Shown: positions 15,323 to 22,810 of the stretch, piece after piece
Numbering within the stretch: position 1 is the first letter of the stretch
How the letters are laid out: each line of letters opens with the position of its first letter
From: an uncultured Lachnospiraceae bacterium
GTDB lineage: Bacteria > Bacillota > Clostridia > Lachnospirales > Lachnospiraceae
NCBI GenBank assembly: GCA_910585765.1
Contig: CAJUES010000054.1
Span: 1 to 23,437, forward strand
Reading direction: 5' to 3'
DNA length: 23,437 nt
Made by a program: the position numbers and the translations under genes
The notes under the pieces: model-generated
Told to the model about the DNA's origin: nothing
The model's database searches: none
Seen by the model: only the letters and a program-made list of their open reading frames with translations

Positions 15323-15350
15323 ATTTTATCCTTATTTTACCATAGATCAA
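15323..15350 (-). promoter_or_regulatory. Candidate promoter of the Sel1-repeat gene
   Basis: Read on the minus strand: TTGATC (plus 15345-15350), a 16-base spacer and TAAAAT (plus 15323-15328). Transcription would start about 27 bases before the gene. Its presence suggests that the Sel1 gene is transcribed separately from yccF upstream. Confidence 0.55.
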
Positions 15351-15414
15351 TGTGTTTCACCATAATTATTTGAAAGAAAAATGCCTGCGGCAGCCGGACA
15401 GCGACCATAATATT

Positions 15415-15795
15415 TTATAAATGGTTCGTATAAACGATACTCGTTCCAAAAGGCATCAGCGCCAGCTTCGCCAGCTTGAACTGCTGCAGCCCAAACGGGA
15501 TCCCGATGATCGTGACGCATAACAGGCAGCCGATCACAAGATGCTCTACGGCAAGCGGGATCCCGGAGATCAGGATCCAGATCACATTTACGATGAAGGA
15601 GACAGCCCCGCCGCCGTAGACGATCTCCTTGCCAAACGGAAAGAACGACATCGACGCAAACTTAAAGCACTGGATGCCGTAGGGGATCCCGATGATCGAG
15701 ATGCACCACAGACACCCCGCGAGCATCCAGCTGAGCCCGCTGATACAGCCTCCAAAGATAAACCACAAAAGATTTCCAAGACAACTCATTTTCAC
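15415..15795 (-). CDS. YccF domain-containing membrane protein
   Basis: A 126-residue integral membrane protein of the YccF (DUF307) family, function unknown. It is an internal duplication: residues 27-55 (GCLWCISIIGIPYGI... ending MSFFPFG) and 89-117 (GCLLCVTIIGIPFGL... ending LALMPFG) match closely, each with the family's IIGIP turn followed by an amphipathic helix. Four membrane segments are likely. The start is GTG at 15795, with GGAG 5 bases ahead; ATG at 15789 is the alternative, 11 bases from the same site. A weak minus-strand promoter (GTGATA, 16 bases, TATAAA at plus 15827-15832) lies upstream. Confidence 0.9.
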   Translation of the reverse strand: MKMSCLGNLLWFIFGGCISGLSWMLAGCLWCISIIGIPYGIQCFKFASMSFFPFGKEIVYGGGAVSFIVNVIWILISGIPLAVEHLVIGCLLCVTIIGIPFGLQQFKLAKLALMPFGTSIVYTNHL

Positions 15796-15943
15796 AGTTA
15801 CTCCTATCTCAGCTATTTTGAATTATTTTATAGTATTCTGGAACATCATATCACGTTTTTGGCTGCAGTACATTAAAACAAGATTAAAATTTCAACCCGT
15901 ATCTTCCCGATCTCAGTGCATTTCGTGGAGTGCCCTGTGTCCA

Positions 15944-15973
15944 TACACACTTTTATCACCCCAACTGTATAAT
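15944..15973 (+). promoter_or_regulatory. Candidate distal promoter upstream of dnaX
   Basis: TACACA at 15944-15949, an 18-base spacer and a perfect -10 TATAAT at 15968-15973. It would give a leader of about 140 bases before dnaX. Confidence 0.4.
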
Positions 15974-16053
15974 AGTATAGGCAGATCGCGTGGGAAACCG
16001 CTCCTGTCAGCAGCATACCAGCAACAAAAAATGTGCGGAAAAGGAACACACCC

Positions 16054-16082
16054 TTGTTTTTCCTCTGCAAAAATGTCATAAT
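16054..16082 (+). promoter_or_regulatory. Candidate proximal promoter of dnaX
   Basis: TTGTTT at 16054-16059, a 17-base spacer and CATAAT at 16077-16082 with an extended-minus-10 TG at 16074-16075. A second -10-like TATAAT lies at 16082-16087. Transcription would start about 30 bases before the dnaX start codon. Confidence 0.55.
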
Positions 16083-16119
16083 ATAATATGCCGATCAAAG
16101 CCAATATGAGGAGGACATC

Positions 16120-17682
16120 ATGTCATACACCGCATTATACCGAAAATTCCGCCCCGACATTTTCGAGGATGTCAAGGGACAGGACCATATCGTCACAACA
16201 CTCAGAAACCAGATCAGGGCAGACCGCATCGGACATGCCTACCTTTTCACGGGAACGCGCGGAACGGGCAAGACCACCATCGCGAAACTGTTTGCCAAGG
16301 CCGTAAACTGTGAGGATCCCAGAGACGGCAGCCCCTGCGGGCGGTGCAGGAGCTGTCAGACCATCGCGTCCGGAGCCAGCGTCAACGTGATCGAGATCGA
16401 TGCCGCGTCAAACAACGGTGTGGACAATATCCGGGAGATCGTCGATGAGGTGTCATACTCGCCGGTGGAGGGCAAATTCAAGGTTTATATCATCGATGAG
16501 GTGCATATGCTTTCCATAGGAGCGTTCAACGCACTGCTCAAGACTTTGGAGGAGCCGCCTTCCTACGTCATCTTTATCCTGGCGACCACCGAAGTGCACA
16601 AGATACCGATCACGATCCTCTCGCGGTGCCAGCGCTATGATTTCAAGCGCATCACCATAGAAACCATCGCGGACCGCCTGCGCGAACTCATGGACAAAGA
16701 GCAGGTCCAGGTCGAGGATAGGGCGCTCAGATACATCGCAAAGACGGCGGACGGTTCCATGCGTGATGCGCTGAGCCTGCTCGACCAGTGCATCGCGTTC
16801 CACTTCGGGGAGGAGCTGACCTACGACAAGGCGCTCGAAGTACTGGGGGCGGTGGATACGGAAGTGTTCGCGCGCCTGCTCGAAATGGTACAGGCGCAGG
16901 ACATCGCAGGCTGCATTGCGCTTCTCGAGGAGGTCGTCATGCAGGGGCGCGAGCTCACCCAGTTTGTCACGGACATCACCTGGTATCTCAGGAATCTGCT
17001 GCTGGTGAAGACATCCGACAGCGACATCGAGGACGTCATCGACGTGTCCAGCGACAACCTGGCACGCCTGAGAGCGGAGGCAGAGACAATGGATGCGGAG
17101 GAGATCATGCGCCAGATCCGCATCTTTTCAGAGCTGTCCGGGCAGATCAAGTATGCGACACAGAAGCGCATCCTGATAGAGATGACACTGATCAAACTGT
17201 GCAGGCCGGCGATGGAGACGACAAACGACGCAGTCGTGGCGCGCGTGAAGAATCTGGAAGAAAAAATCGAAAAAGGTGTTGTGCAGACCGCCCCTGTTGC
17301 GATACAATCAACAGAGACAGCCGTGGCAGCCGCACACAGGCCCGAGCTGCCCAAAGCGATCCCTGATGAGATCAAGCAGATCGTCGGCAGCTGGCAGGGC
17401 ATCGTGGCGGAGACGAGCCAGCCGCTCAAAACGCACCTCAAAAACGCGCACCTGAGCCTTGGCGGGGACAACAGGCTGCTGATCGTAGTGGATGACGGTG
17501 TGAACTATGATAACCTCAGCCGCGAGGAAAACCGTAAACACGTGGAGGATATGATATCCAATTTTGCACAGAAAGAGGTATCTGTGGAGATACGCAGACT
17601 AGATCCCGGCGGACATTTTGAGGAGAGCTATCCTGATCTGGAAAAAGCGATCAACATGGACATAGAAATCGAAGATGAGTAG
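16120..17682 (+). CDS. dnaX: DNA polymerase III subunit gamma/tau
   Basis: A 520-residue clamp-loader ATPase. The N-terminus MSYTALYRKFRPDIFEDVKG is typical of DnaX. Walker A GTRGTGKT is at 45-52. The zinc module is formed by Cys64, Cys73, Cys76 and Cys79. Walker B with the DEVHML box is at about 122-131 and the arginine-finger SRC motif at 168-170. The AAA+ and collar regions extend to about residue 370; the remainder is a tau-like C-terminal extension. It loads the sliding clamp and couples polymerases at the replication fork. AGGAGG at 16109-16114 lies 5 bases before the ATG. The ybaB start lies 16 bases after the stop, so dnaX heads the dnaX-ybaB-recR operon. Confidence 0.97.
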   Translation: MSYTALYRKFRPDIFEDVKGQDHIVTTLRNQIRADRIGHAYLFTGTRGTGKTTIAKLFAKAVNCEDPRDGSPCGRCRSCQTIASGASVNVIEIDAASNNGVDNIREIVDEVSYSPVEGKFKVYIIDEVHMLSIGAFNALLKTLEEPPSYVIFILATTEVHKIPITILSRCQRYDFKRITIETIADRLRELMDKEQVQVEDRALRYIAKTADGSMRDALSLLDQCIAFHFGEELTYDKALEVLGAVDTEVFARLLEMVQAQDIAGCIALLEEVVMQGRELTQFVTDITWYLRNLLLVKTSDSDIEDVIDVSSDNLARLRAEAETMDAEEIMRQIRIFSELSGQIKYATQKRILIEMTLIKLCRPAMETTNDAVVARVKNLEEKIEKGVVQTAPVAIQSTETAVAAAHRPELPKAIPDEIKQIVGSWQGIVAETSQPLKTHLKNAHLSLGGDNRLLIVVDDGVNYDNLSREENRKHVEDMISNFAQKEVSVEIRRLDPGGHFEESYPDLEKAINMDIEIEDE

Positions 17683-17698
17683 TAAAGGAGAATGACAC

Positions 17699-18052
17699 AT
17701 GGCAAAAAGAGGAGGATTTCCAGGCGGGATGCCCGGAAACATGAACAATCTGATGAAGCAGGCGCAGCGCATGCAGAGGCAGATGGAGGAAGGACAGAAA
17801 GAGCTCGAGGCAAAAGAGTTTTCTGCCAGGGCAGGCGGCGGAGCAGTCGAAGTCGTCGTCACAGGCAAGAAGGAAGTGGTGAAAGTCACACTCTCGGAGG
17901 AGGCTGTGGACCCCGATGATATCGAGACACTCCAGGATATGATCATGGCGGCGGCAAACGAGGCGCTCCGCCAGGCGGAGGAGGCAAACAGCGAGCTCAT
18001 GGGCAAAATGACAGGCGGTCTGGGCGGACTCGGAGGAGGTCTCCCCTTCTGA
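17699..18052 (+). CDS. YbaB/EbfC-family nucleoid-associated protein
   Basis: A 117-residue DNA-binding protein of the YbaB/EbfC family, found in nearly all bacteria between dnaX and recR. The N-terminus is Gly/Met/Gln-rich (GMPGNMNNLMKQAQRMQRQM), followed by a coiled segment, the central beta region VEVVVTGKKEVVKVTLSEEAVDPDD and a helical C-terminus ending in a Gly-rich tail (GGLGGLGGGLPF). It binds DNA as a dimer and probably affects nucleoid structure or recombination. AAAGGAG at 17684-17690 lies 8 bases before the ATG. The last base of its stop is the first base of the recR start, and its Gly codons supply the recR ribosome site (18032-18040). Confidence 0.95.
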   Translation: MAKRGGFPGGMPGNMNNLMKQAQRMQRQMEEGQKELEAKEFSARAGGGAVEVVVTGKKEVVKVTLSEEAVDPDDIETLQDMIMAAANEALRQAEEANSELMGKMTGGLGGLGGGLPF

Positions 18053-18648
18053 TGGAACTATACAGCGGACATATCAACAAGTTGATCGAACAGTTTGCAA
18101 AACTTCCCGGTGTGGGCAGCAAATCGGCGCAGAGACTCGCACTCCATGTGATCAACATGCCCCCGGAACATGTCGAGCGCTTTGCGCAGATCATGGTCGA
18201 TGCGCGGAAAAATATTCATTACTGCAAGACCTGCTGCACGCTCGCGGACAAGGAGTTCTGTCCCATCTGTGCAAACCCGAAACGCGATCACACGACGATC
18301 ATGATCGTGGAAAACATCAGGGATCTCGCTGCATATGAGAAAACGGGCAAATATGAAGGGGTATACCATGTACTTCACGGAGCGATCTCTCCCATGCTCG
18401 GGATCGGTCCAAACGATATCCGGCTCAAAGAGCTCGTGAAACGCCTCGAGGATGATATCAGCGAAGTCATCATAGCGACGAACTCCAGCCTCGAGGGGGA
18501 GACTACGGCAATGTATATCTCAAAACTGATCAAGCCCACCGGGGTGAAAGTGACGCGGATCGCGAGCGGCGTGCCCGTAGGCGGCGACCTCGAGTGCATC
18601 GATGAGATGACGCTGCTGCGCGCACTCGAAGGCAGGACGGAGCTGTGA
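18052..18648 (+). CDS. recR: Recombination mediator RecR
   Basis: A 198-residue RecFOR-pathway protein. The N-terminal helix-hairpin-helix region contains KLPGVGSKSAQRLALHVI (about 17-34). The zinc finger is Cys58, Cys61, Cys70 and Cys73. The Toprim domain begins at TTIMIVENIRDLAAYEKTG (about 81-99), and the C-terminus has the TGVKVTRIASGVPVGGDLEC segment with a Walker-B-like edge. RecR forms a ring that clamps DNA and helps load RecA at gaps. The ATG overlaps the ybaB stop in TGATG, which points to translational coupling. Full length for the family, with all key cysteines present. Confidence 0.97.
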   Translation: MELYSGHINKLIEQFAKLPGVGSKSAQRLALHVINMPPEHVERFAQIMVDARKNIHYCKTCCTLADKEFCPICANPKRDHTTIMIVENIRDLAAYEKTGKYEGVYHVLHGAISPMLGIGPNDIRLKELVKRLEDDISEVIIATNSSLEGETTAMYISKLIKPTGVKVTRIASGVPVGGDLECIDEMTLLRALEGRTEL

Positions 18649-18675
18649 CCGGACCGTCGCGGTCTCACAGTTTTT
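18643..18675 (+). terminator. Intrinsic terminator overlapping the recR stop codon
   Basis: CTGTGA at 18643-18648 contains the recR stop codon and pairs with TCACAG at 18665-18670. An inner arm GACCG at 18652-18656 pairs with CGGTC at 18660-18664 around a TCG loop, with a three-base bulge (18649-18651). Five Ts follow at 18671-18675. It closes the dnaX-ybaB-recR operon. Confidence 0.85.
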
Positions 18676-18789
18676 GCTGCTGGCTGAACAGGCACAGAAG
18701 TAGTTATATGCGAATTATGAACAAGAAGTACTGTATCTGGGAACATGAAGATAAAGTATGAAAAAATGAAAAGAAAAGAGGGAAAACAA

Positions 18790-19833
18790 ATGGCAATCAC
18801 AACAAAAAGCTTTGGGAAAACACAAGACGGTACAGAAGTAAACCTGTACACCATCAAGAACGACAACGGTGTTACCGCGGAAGTGACCAACTTTGGCGCG
18901 ATCCTCGTCGGACTCTTCGTGCCTGACAAGGCAGGGAAGACAGCGGATGTCGTGCTCGGATTTGACAGCGTGGAGGGCTATTTCAAAAACGGCAGCTTCT
19001 TCGGGGCAACGATCGGACCGAGCGCAAACCGCATCGACAATGCAAGCTTTACCATCGACGGTGTAAAGTACCAGCTTGCGGTGAACGACAGCACCAACAA
19101 CCTCCACAGCGACGCTGACAAGGGGTATCACAAGAGAGTATGGAACGCGGAAGTAAAGGATAACAGTGTCGTGTTTACGATCAATGACGAGGACGGGTCT
19201 ATGGGATTTCCCGGAAACAGAAAAGTCCAGGTGACATACACAGTCACCGATGACAACGGACTCAGGATCGATTACGACGTGACAAGTGACAGGAAAACCC
19301 TGATCAACATGACCAACCACACATATTTCAATCTGGCAGGGCATGACAGCGGCAATATCGAGGCACATAAGATCTGCATTCACGCTTCGCACTACACACC
19401 GGTCTATGAGCGTCTGATCCCGACCGGGGAGCTTGTGGAGGTGGCAGGCACACCGTTTGACTTCAGGACGATGCGGACCATCGGGGACGACATCGACGCA
19501 GACGACGTGCAGCTGGGGTATGGACAAGGCTACGACCACAACTTCGCGCTCGACGACTTTGACGGGTCACTCAGAAAGGCAGCCTCTGTGGAGGAACCGA
19601 CGACAGGCAGGAAGATGGACGTGTACACAGACCAGCCGGGTCTGCAGTTCTACGCAGGCAACTGCATCAAGCCGGAGACCGGAAAGGGCGGGGCAGCGTA
19701 CGACAGGAGAAGCGGTCTCTGCCTGGAGACACAGTGCTTCCCCGATGCGATCAATCAGCCGGAATTCCAGGATGTCGTATACGGACCGGACAGGCCATAT
19801 AAGACGACGACCATTTACAAGTTCTACAATTAA
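18790..19833 (+). CDS. galM: Aldose 1-epimerase (galactose mutarotase)
   Basis: A 347-residue cytoplasmic mutarotase that interconverts alpha and beta anomers of aldoses such as galactose, glucose, xylose and arabinose. It has the family's substrate and catalytic residues: GPSANRI near 76-82, His106 in NNLHSD, His177 in MTNHTYFNL (general acid) and Glu313 in GLCLETQCFPDAINQP (general base). The start is ATG 18790, since GAGGG at 18778-18782 lies 7 bases before it; the frame extends back to an ATG at 18745 without a ribosome site. It stands alone between two terminators. It could serve the pentoses released by the GH43 pair, though they are 4.7 kb apart and not in one operon. Confidence 0.95.
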   Translation: MAITTKSFGKTQDGTEVNLYTIKNDNGVTAEVTNFGAILVGLFVPDKAGKTADVVLGFDSVEGYFKNGSFFGATIGPSANRIDNASFTIDGVKYQLAVNDSTNNLHSDADKGYHKRVWNAEVKDNSVVFTINDEDGSMGFPGNRKVQVTYTVTDDNGLRIDYDVTSDRKTLINMTNHTYFNLAGHDSGNIEAHKICIHASHYTPVYERLIPTGELVEVAGTPFDFRTMRTIGDDIDADDVQLGYGQGYDHNFALDDFDGSLRKAASVEEPTTGRKMDVYTDQPGLQFYAGNCIKPETGKGGAAYDRRSGLCLETQCFPDAINQPEFQDVVYGPDRPYKTTTIYKFYN

Positions 19834-19863
19834 TACAAACCAATAATACATACCAGACGCTCA

Positions 19864-19931
19864 GGAGCCGCCGGCAGATCGGATCAGCCGGCGGCTCCTT
19901 TGCGCTGCGCCGCCGGCAGCACAATTTTTTT
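19864..19931 (+). terminator. Tandem GC-rich terminator hairpins after galM
   Basis: Arms at 19864-19875 and 19887-19898 form a perfect 12-base GC-rich stem with an 11-base loop, followed by only three Ts. A second hairpin (GCTGC at 19904-19908 with GCAGC at 19916-19920) is followed after ACAA by seven Ts at 19925-19931. The middle arm can also pair with a downstream copy of the first arm (see findings). Confidence 0.8.
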
Positions 19932-20032
19932 CAGGGCTGACGCATTTCGACAGATTCCTCATGCGGGAAGTGTTAAGATAGCATTGATAGCTCAAAGATC
20001 TTAATACGAAAGGATGCAAAGGTGATGCCGAG

Positions 20033-21412
20033 ATGGACAAGCAAACAAATATACACACAAACGCGCAGGGTTTCATCCCTGTAAACACACGGACGATAGG
20101 GACTCCGGAGGGGATCTATATCCTGTATCTCGAAGATTATGTACATACATTCATGAAAAAGCTCTTGTCGAACACTCCGCAGAATGTGTCCCTAAAGGGC
20201 AGAAAGAGACTGGGAGAGAGCCAGGACTATCAGCAGGACTGTCAGATAGAGAGTACAGTGCAGCAGGAGATCGCGCTCTATGGCAGATCGATCGAGGAGA
20301 ACGGCAGATACAGGATCGTGATATCCGGGGCAGCAGTTTCAGACGGCGGCAGTGACAGGATCCAGCAGCTGAACAACACGTATTTTCCCTCGTGCTCCTA
20401 CATAGGAAATGCGAATGTGAGCCTCAACAAGGATTCCAGGCTGCGTCTTGAGCTGACGCTGCGCAGCACCAGAGTGATCCTGGACGACTTTTACATATAC
20501 TATGACCAGAATGAGGAGATGCAGAATTATCTGGTGGAGTGGAACACTACAAGGGAGAACGATACGGGCAGCGTGATATTGTCCCCGACAGAACAGGACA
20601 CGCGCGCGAGGAACAGTGTGGGCGACGCGGCGCAGCTGAGCAGGATCACGCAGGCGTACAACAGGGAGGAGGCAAAGGTCAGTTTCATGTGGAATGTCAT
20701 GAATGTTCTGTGCCTTGGATTTGTCGTGTGTGTCATGGCGTACGGTATCATTTCCATGAACAATTACAGCAAAATGCAGAACATGCAGGACAATATCGAT
20801 TACTGCATGGCGTTTATCGAGGAGAACACCTCCTTTCTGCAGCATGCATCGGGCACAGATGCAGACCAGTCACTGCCCGTTTCCGTGATGCAGCAGGATG
20901 TGCAGGCAGAAAGCGGGACCGCAAAGCAATATGCGCCGCAGGAAAAGGCGCCGTTCGCAGAAACAGCGCCGCAGGAGCCGCACACAGCGGCAGCAGAACC
21001 GTCAGATTCCGAACTAGAACCGCCTGCACAAGAACCGTTTGATCAGGAACCATCTGATCAAGAAGCGTCTGAACAAGAACCATCCGAACAAGAACCGTCA
21101 ACGGCGCAGGATCCGGCACAGCCGTCCGGGGAGACACCGGAGGCAACACAGGCATTGGCGCAGCCGCCCGCCGTGGCTGATGAACCGCAGCCGCCCGCAC
21201 AGGAGGAAGCAGCGGAGACAGAGCCGCCCGCACAGCCGGTCCAGGATCAGACACCCGTCCCGCAGTACTATGTCGTCCGCAGAGGTGATACGCTCAGGAC
21301 CATATGCTACGATATATACGGGGACTATTCCCGCGTAGATGAGATCTGCAGGTGGAACAATATAGACGATCCCAATAATATTCTTTATGGACAAAAGCTT
21401 TTACTTCCATGA
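20033..21412 (+). CDS. Membrane-anchored LysM protein with unrecognised N-terminal domain
   Basis: A 459-residue protein with four parts. Residues 1-210 form a soluble, mostly beta-looking domain I do not recognise (for example RYRIVISGAAVSDGGSD and LRLELTLRSTRVILDDFYIYY). A single membrane helix lies at about 216-241. A long Pro/Glu/Gln-rich linker (about 275-410) contains five-residue repeats. A C-terminal LysM domain (411-459: YYVVRRGDTLRTICYDIYGDY, then WNNIDDPNNILYGQKLLLP) should bind peptidoglycan. With no signal peptide, the likely topology is N-terminus inside and LysM outside, linking a cytoplasmic module to the wall. The start is ATG 20033, 8 bases after AAAGGTG (20018-20024). The function is unknown. 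Confidence 0.85.
   Translation: MDKQTNIHTNAQGFIPVNTRTIGTPEGIYILYLEDYVHTFMKKLLSNTPQNVSLKGRKRLGESQDYQQDCQIESTVQQEIALYGRSIEENGRYRIVISGAAVSDGGSDRIQQLNNTYFPSCSYIGNANVSLNKDSRLRLELTLRSTRVILDDFYIYYDQNEEMQNYLVEWNTTRENDTGSVILSPTEQDTRARNSVGDAAQLSRITQAYNREEAKVSFMWNVMNVLCLGFVVCVMAYGIISMNNYSKMQNMQDNIDYCMAFIEENTSFLQHASGTDADQSLPVSVMQQDVQAESGTAKQYAPQEKAPFAETAPQEPHTAAAEPSDSELEPPAQEPFDQEPSDQEASEQEPSEQEPSTAQDPAQPSGETPEATQALAQPPAVADEPQPPAQEEAAETEPPAQPVQDQTPVPQYYVVRRGDTLRTICYDIYGDYSRVDEICRWNNIDDPNNILYGQKLLLP
21026..21100 (+). repeat. Five-unit 15-base minisatellite in the LysM gene
   Basis: Five tandem 15-base units encode AQEPF, DQEPS, DQEAS, EQEPS and EQEPS (residues 332-356). The last copies are nearly identical at the DNA level. 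They lengthen the flexible external linker and could change copy number by slippage without breaking the frame. Confidence 0.75.
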
Positions 21413-21427
21413 AAATAATGTTATACT
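21400..21427 (+). promoter_or_regulatory. Candidate promoter of the DUF5711 gene, overlapping a terminator
   Basis: TTTACT at 21400-21405, a 16-base spacer, then TATACT at 21422-21427 with an extended-minus-10 TG at 21419-21420. The -35 lies in the last codons of the LysM gene and the -10 within the first arm of the following terminator. Transcription would start near 21434, just after that arm. Confidence 0.55.
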
Positions 21428-21480
21428 GTATCTGTTCAGCTGTGCGCATGAGGGCATGGCTGGGGAGATACAGTATTTTT
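21423..21480 (+). terminator. Intrinsic terminator after the LysM gene
   Basis: ATACTGTATCT at 21423-21433 pairs perfectly with AGATACAGTAT at 21466-21476, followed by Ts to 21480. The 32-base loop can fold further: CAGC 21437-21440 with GCTG 21459-21462, and CATG 21447-21450 with CATG 21455-21458. Confidence 0.75.
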
Positions 21481-21504
21481 GTGAGCGGTAAATGAGGTAT
21501 GCTG

Positions 21505-22743
21505 ATGGCGGAAATAAAGGATTTTAACAGAAATCAATACCTGTTAAAAGGTGGGAAAGAGAACAAGGGCAAGGAAAAAGAGCATGACAGTGAGAAAAAG
21601 TCGATGGACAACATGCTGGCGAGGCACAGACAAGTCAGGCTGTATTCTGTTCTGTCGGTCCTGGCGCTCGCAGCAGTGGTCGTAGTCGGATCTTACATCA
21701 ATTATAAAAATAAAGTTTATATCAATTATGAAGTGATACAGCAAAATGCGTGGGTCAGGGCTTCGGAGTCCAAAAGCTTCGATCTTGGCGGCACACTCTT
21801 TACATACAGCAATGACGGTATGAACTGTACGGATCTAAAGGGAAAGACCATCTGGAACCAGACATACGAGATGCAGAATCCGGAGATCAGAACCTGCGGA
21901 AAGACAGTGGCAGTCGGGGATTACAATGGCAGAAGGATCTATGTCGCAGACACACAGGGCGTGATCGGGACAGTGGAGACCACGATGCCGCTAAGGGATT
22001 TCAGCGTGTCCGCCAACGGCATCGTGGCGGCTGTACTGGACGATTCGCCAGTCACATCGATCTACCTGTACAATGCTGCTACCGGGGAAGCGTTTGCAGA
22101 CTTCAAGACCAGAATGAGCAATTCGGGATATCCCATAGCGATCGATATCGCAAGCGACGGCAGTTTGGTCGCGGTTTCTTATATAAAAGTTGAAAAAGGC
22201 AAAATGGTATCCAACATCGGTTTTTACAATTTTTCGTCAGTGGGACAGAACTATACCGACAATTTCGTCAGCGGCTATGTGTACCCGGAAGCAGTGATAC
22301 CGATCGTGCACTTCATGGGAAATGACACCGTGTTTGCCGCAGCGGATAACCGCAGGATGTTTTTCAGGGGCAGGCAAAAGCCGGAAAGCCTGTCAGAGAC
22401 CATGATATCAGAGGAAGTGCAGAGCGTGTTCTGCGATGAGGACCACGTAGGGCTCGTGTTCTTCAACACTGCGGCGGAGACAGCATACCGCGTCGAAATC
22501 TACGATATCAACGGCAGGAAAGTCAGCGAGATCCCGTTTGACATGGAATACAAAGAGATCATATTTGATGCGTCAGGTGTCATCATATACAATGAAAATG
22601 AGTGCCTGATCTATGACTGGGGCGAAAAACTCAAATACCATGGAATCTTCGAGGAGAGGGTCCTGTGTTTCATCCCGGGCAGGAACATATCGAAGCACAC
22701 GCTCGTCACAGAGGAGGCCATACAGACAATACAGCTTCATTAA
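21505..22743 (+). CDS. DUF5711 family membrane-anchored propeller-like protein
   Basis: A 412-residue protein: a charged cytoplasmic N-terminus (1-42, Lys/Glu/Asp-rich), one membrane helix (about 46-65), and a large extracytoplasmic region built of repeating beta-blade-like segments such as GTLFTYSNDGMNCTDLKGKTIWN and RIYVADTQGVIGTVETTMP. This matches DUF5711, a family common in Clostridia with no established function. The fold is likely a beta-propeller. The start is ATG 21505, since GAGGT at 21494-21498 lies 6 bases ahead; ATG 21499 directly abuts that site. It lies between a LysM protein and a CvpA-family protein, which suggests an envelope role. Confidence 0.85.
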   Translation: MAEIKDFNRNQYLLKGGKENKGKEKEHDSEKKSMDNMLARHRQVRLYSVLSVLALAAVVVVGSYINYKNKVYINYEVIQQNAWVRASESKSFDLGGTLFTYSNDGMNCTDLKGKTIWNQTYEMQNPEIRTCGKTVAVGDYNGRRIYVADTQGVIGTVETTMPLRDFSVSANGIVAAVLDDSPVTSIYLYNAATGEAFADFKTRMSNSGYPIAIDIASDGSLVAVSYIKVEKGKMVSNIGFYNFSSVGQNYTDNFVSGYVYPEAVIPIVHFMGNDTVFAAADNRRMFFRGRQKPESLSETMISEEVQSVFCDEDHVGLVFFNTAAETAYRVEIYDINGRKVSEIPFDMEYKEIIFDASGVIIYNENECLIYDWGEKLKYHGIFEERVLCFIPGRNISKHTLVTEEAIQTIQLH

Positions 22744-22748
22744 CTTCA

Positions 22749-22778
22749 TTGACAAGGGTGAAAAAGACTCTTTATTTT
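22749..22778 (+). promoter_or_regulatory. Candidate promoter of the CvpA-family gene
   Basis: A perfect -35 TTGACA at 22749-22754, an 18-base spacer and a weaker -10 TATTTT at 22773-22778. It lies right after the DUF5711 stop and would give a leader of about 26 bases. Confidence 0.5.
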
Positions 22779-22798
22779 TCGGTTTATGCACACAAAGG

Positions 22799-22803
22799 GG
22801 AGG
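22799..22803 (+). promoter_or_regulatory. Ribosome binding site supporting a TTG start
   Basis: GGAGG at 22799-22803, within a longer G-rich run (22797-22804), lies 7 bases before TTG 22811. The open frame extends upstream over the end of the DUF5711 gene, but that part is its shadow. The protein becomes CvpA-like exactly at the TTG. Confidence 0.75.
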
Positions 22804-22810
22804 GACATAT

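Larger units (their letters stand above)
15796..16119. other. 324-base intergenic region between yccF and dnaX
   Basis: No gene, tRNA or convincing structured RNA was found. It holds divergent promoter candidates for yccF and dnaX and two weak hairpins (TGTGT at 15936-15940 with ACACA at 15945-15949; GGAAAA at 16037-16042 with TTTTCC at 16058-16063). The conserved core of the signal recognition particle RNA, often found near dnaX in Bacillus, was looked for on both strands and not seen. Confidence 0.6.

Noticed and set aside
15370..15400. Terminator for yccF on the minus strand (GC-rich bases followed by ATTTTTC)
   Set aside because: The T-run is good, but the GC-rich part forms only a three- or four-pair stem, so support is too weak.
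16037..16063. Hairpin GGAAAA/TTTTCC as a terminator before dnaX
   Set aside because: The stem is six AT-rich pairs with a 15-base loop, has no clean T-run after it, and overlaps a better-supported promoter -35 box.
15861..16080. Signal recognition particle RNA or riboswitch upstream of dnaX
   Set aside because: The conserved GGAAGGAAGCAG-type core of the RNA is absent on both strands, and the hairpins here are short and weak.
18715..19539. Minus-strand open frame of 274 codons opposite galM
   Set aside because: The plus strand holds all GalM catalytic motifs; the minus translation is Val/Cys/His-rich without a domain.
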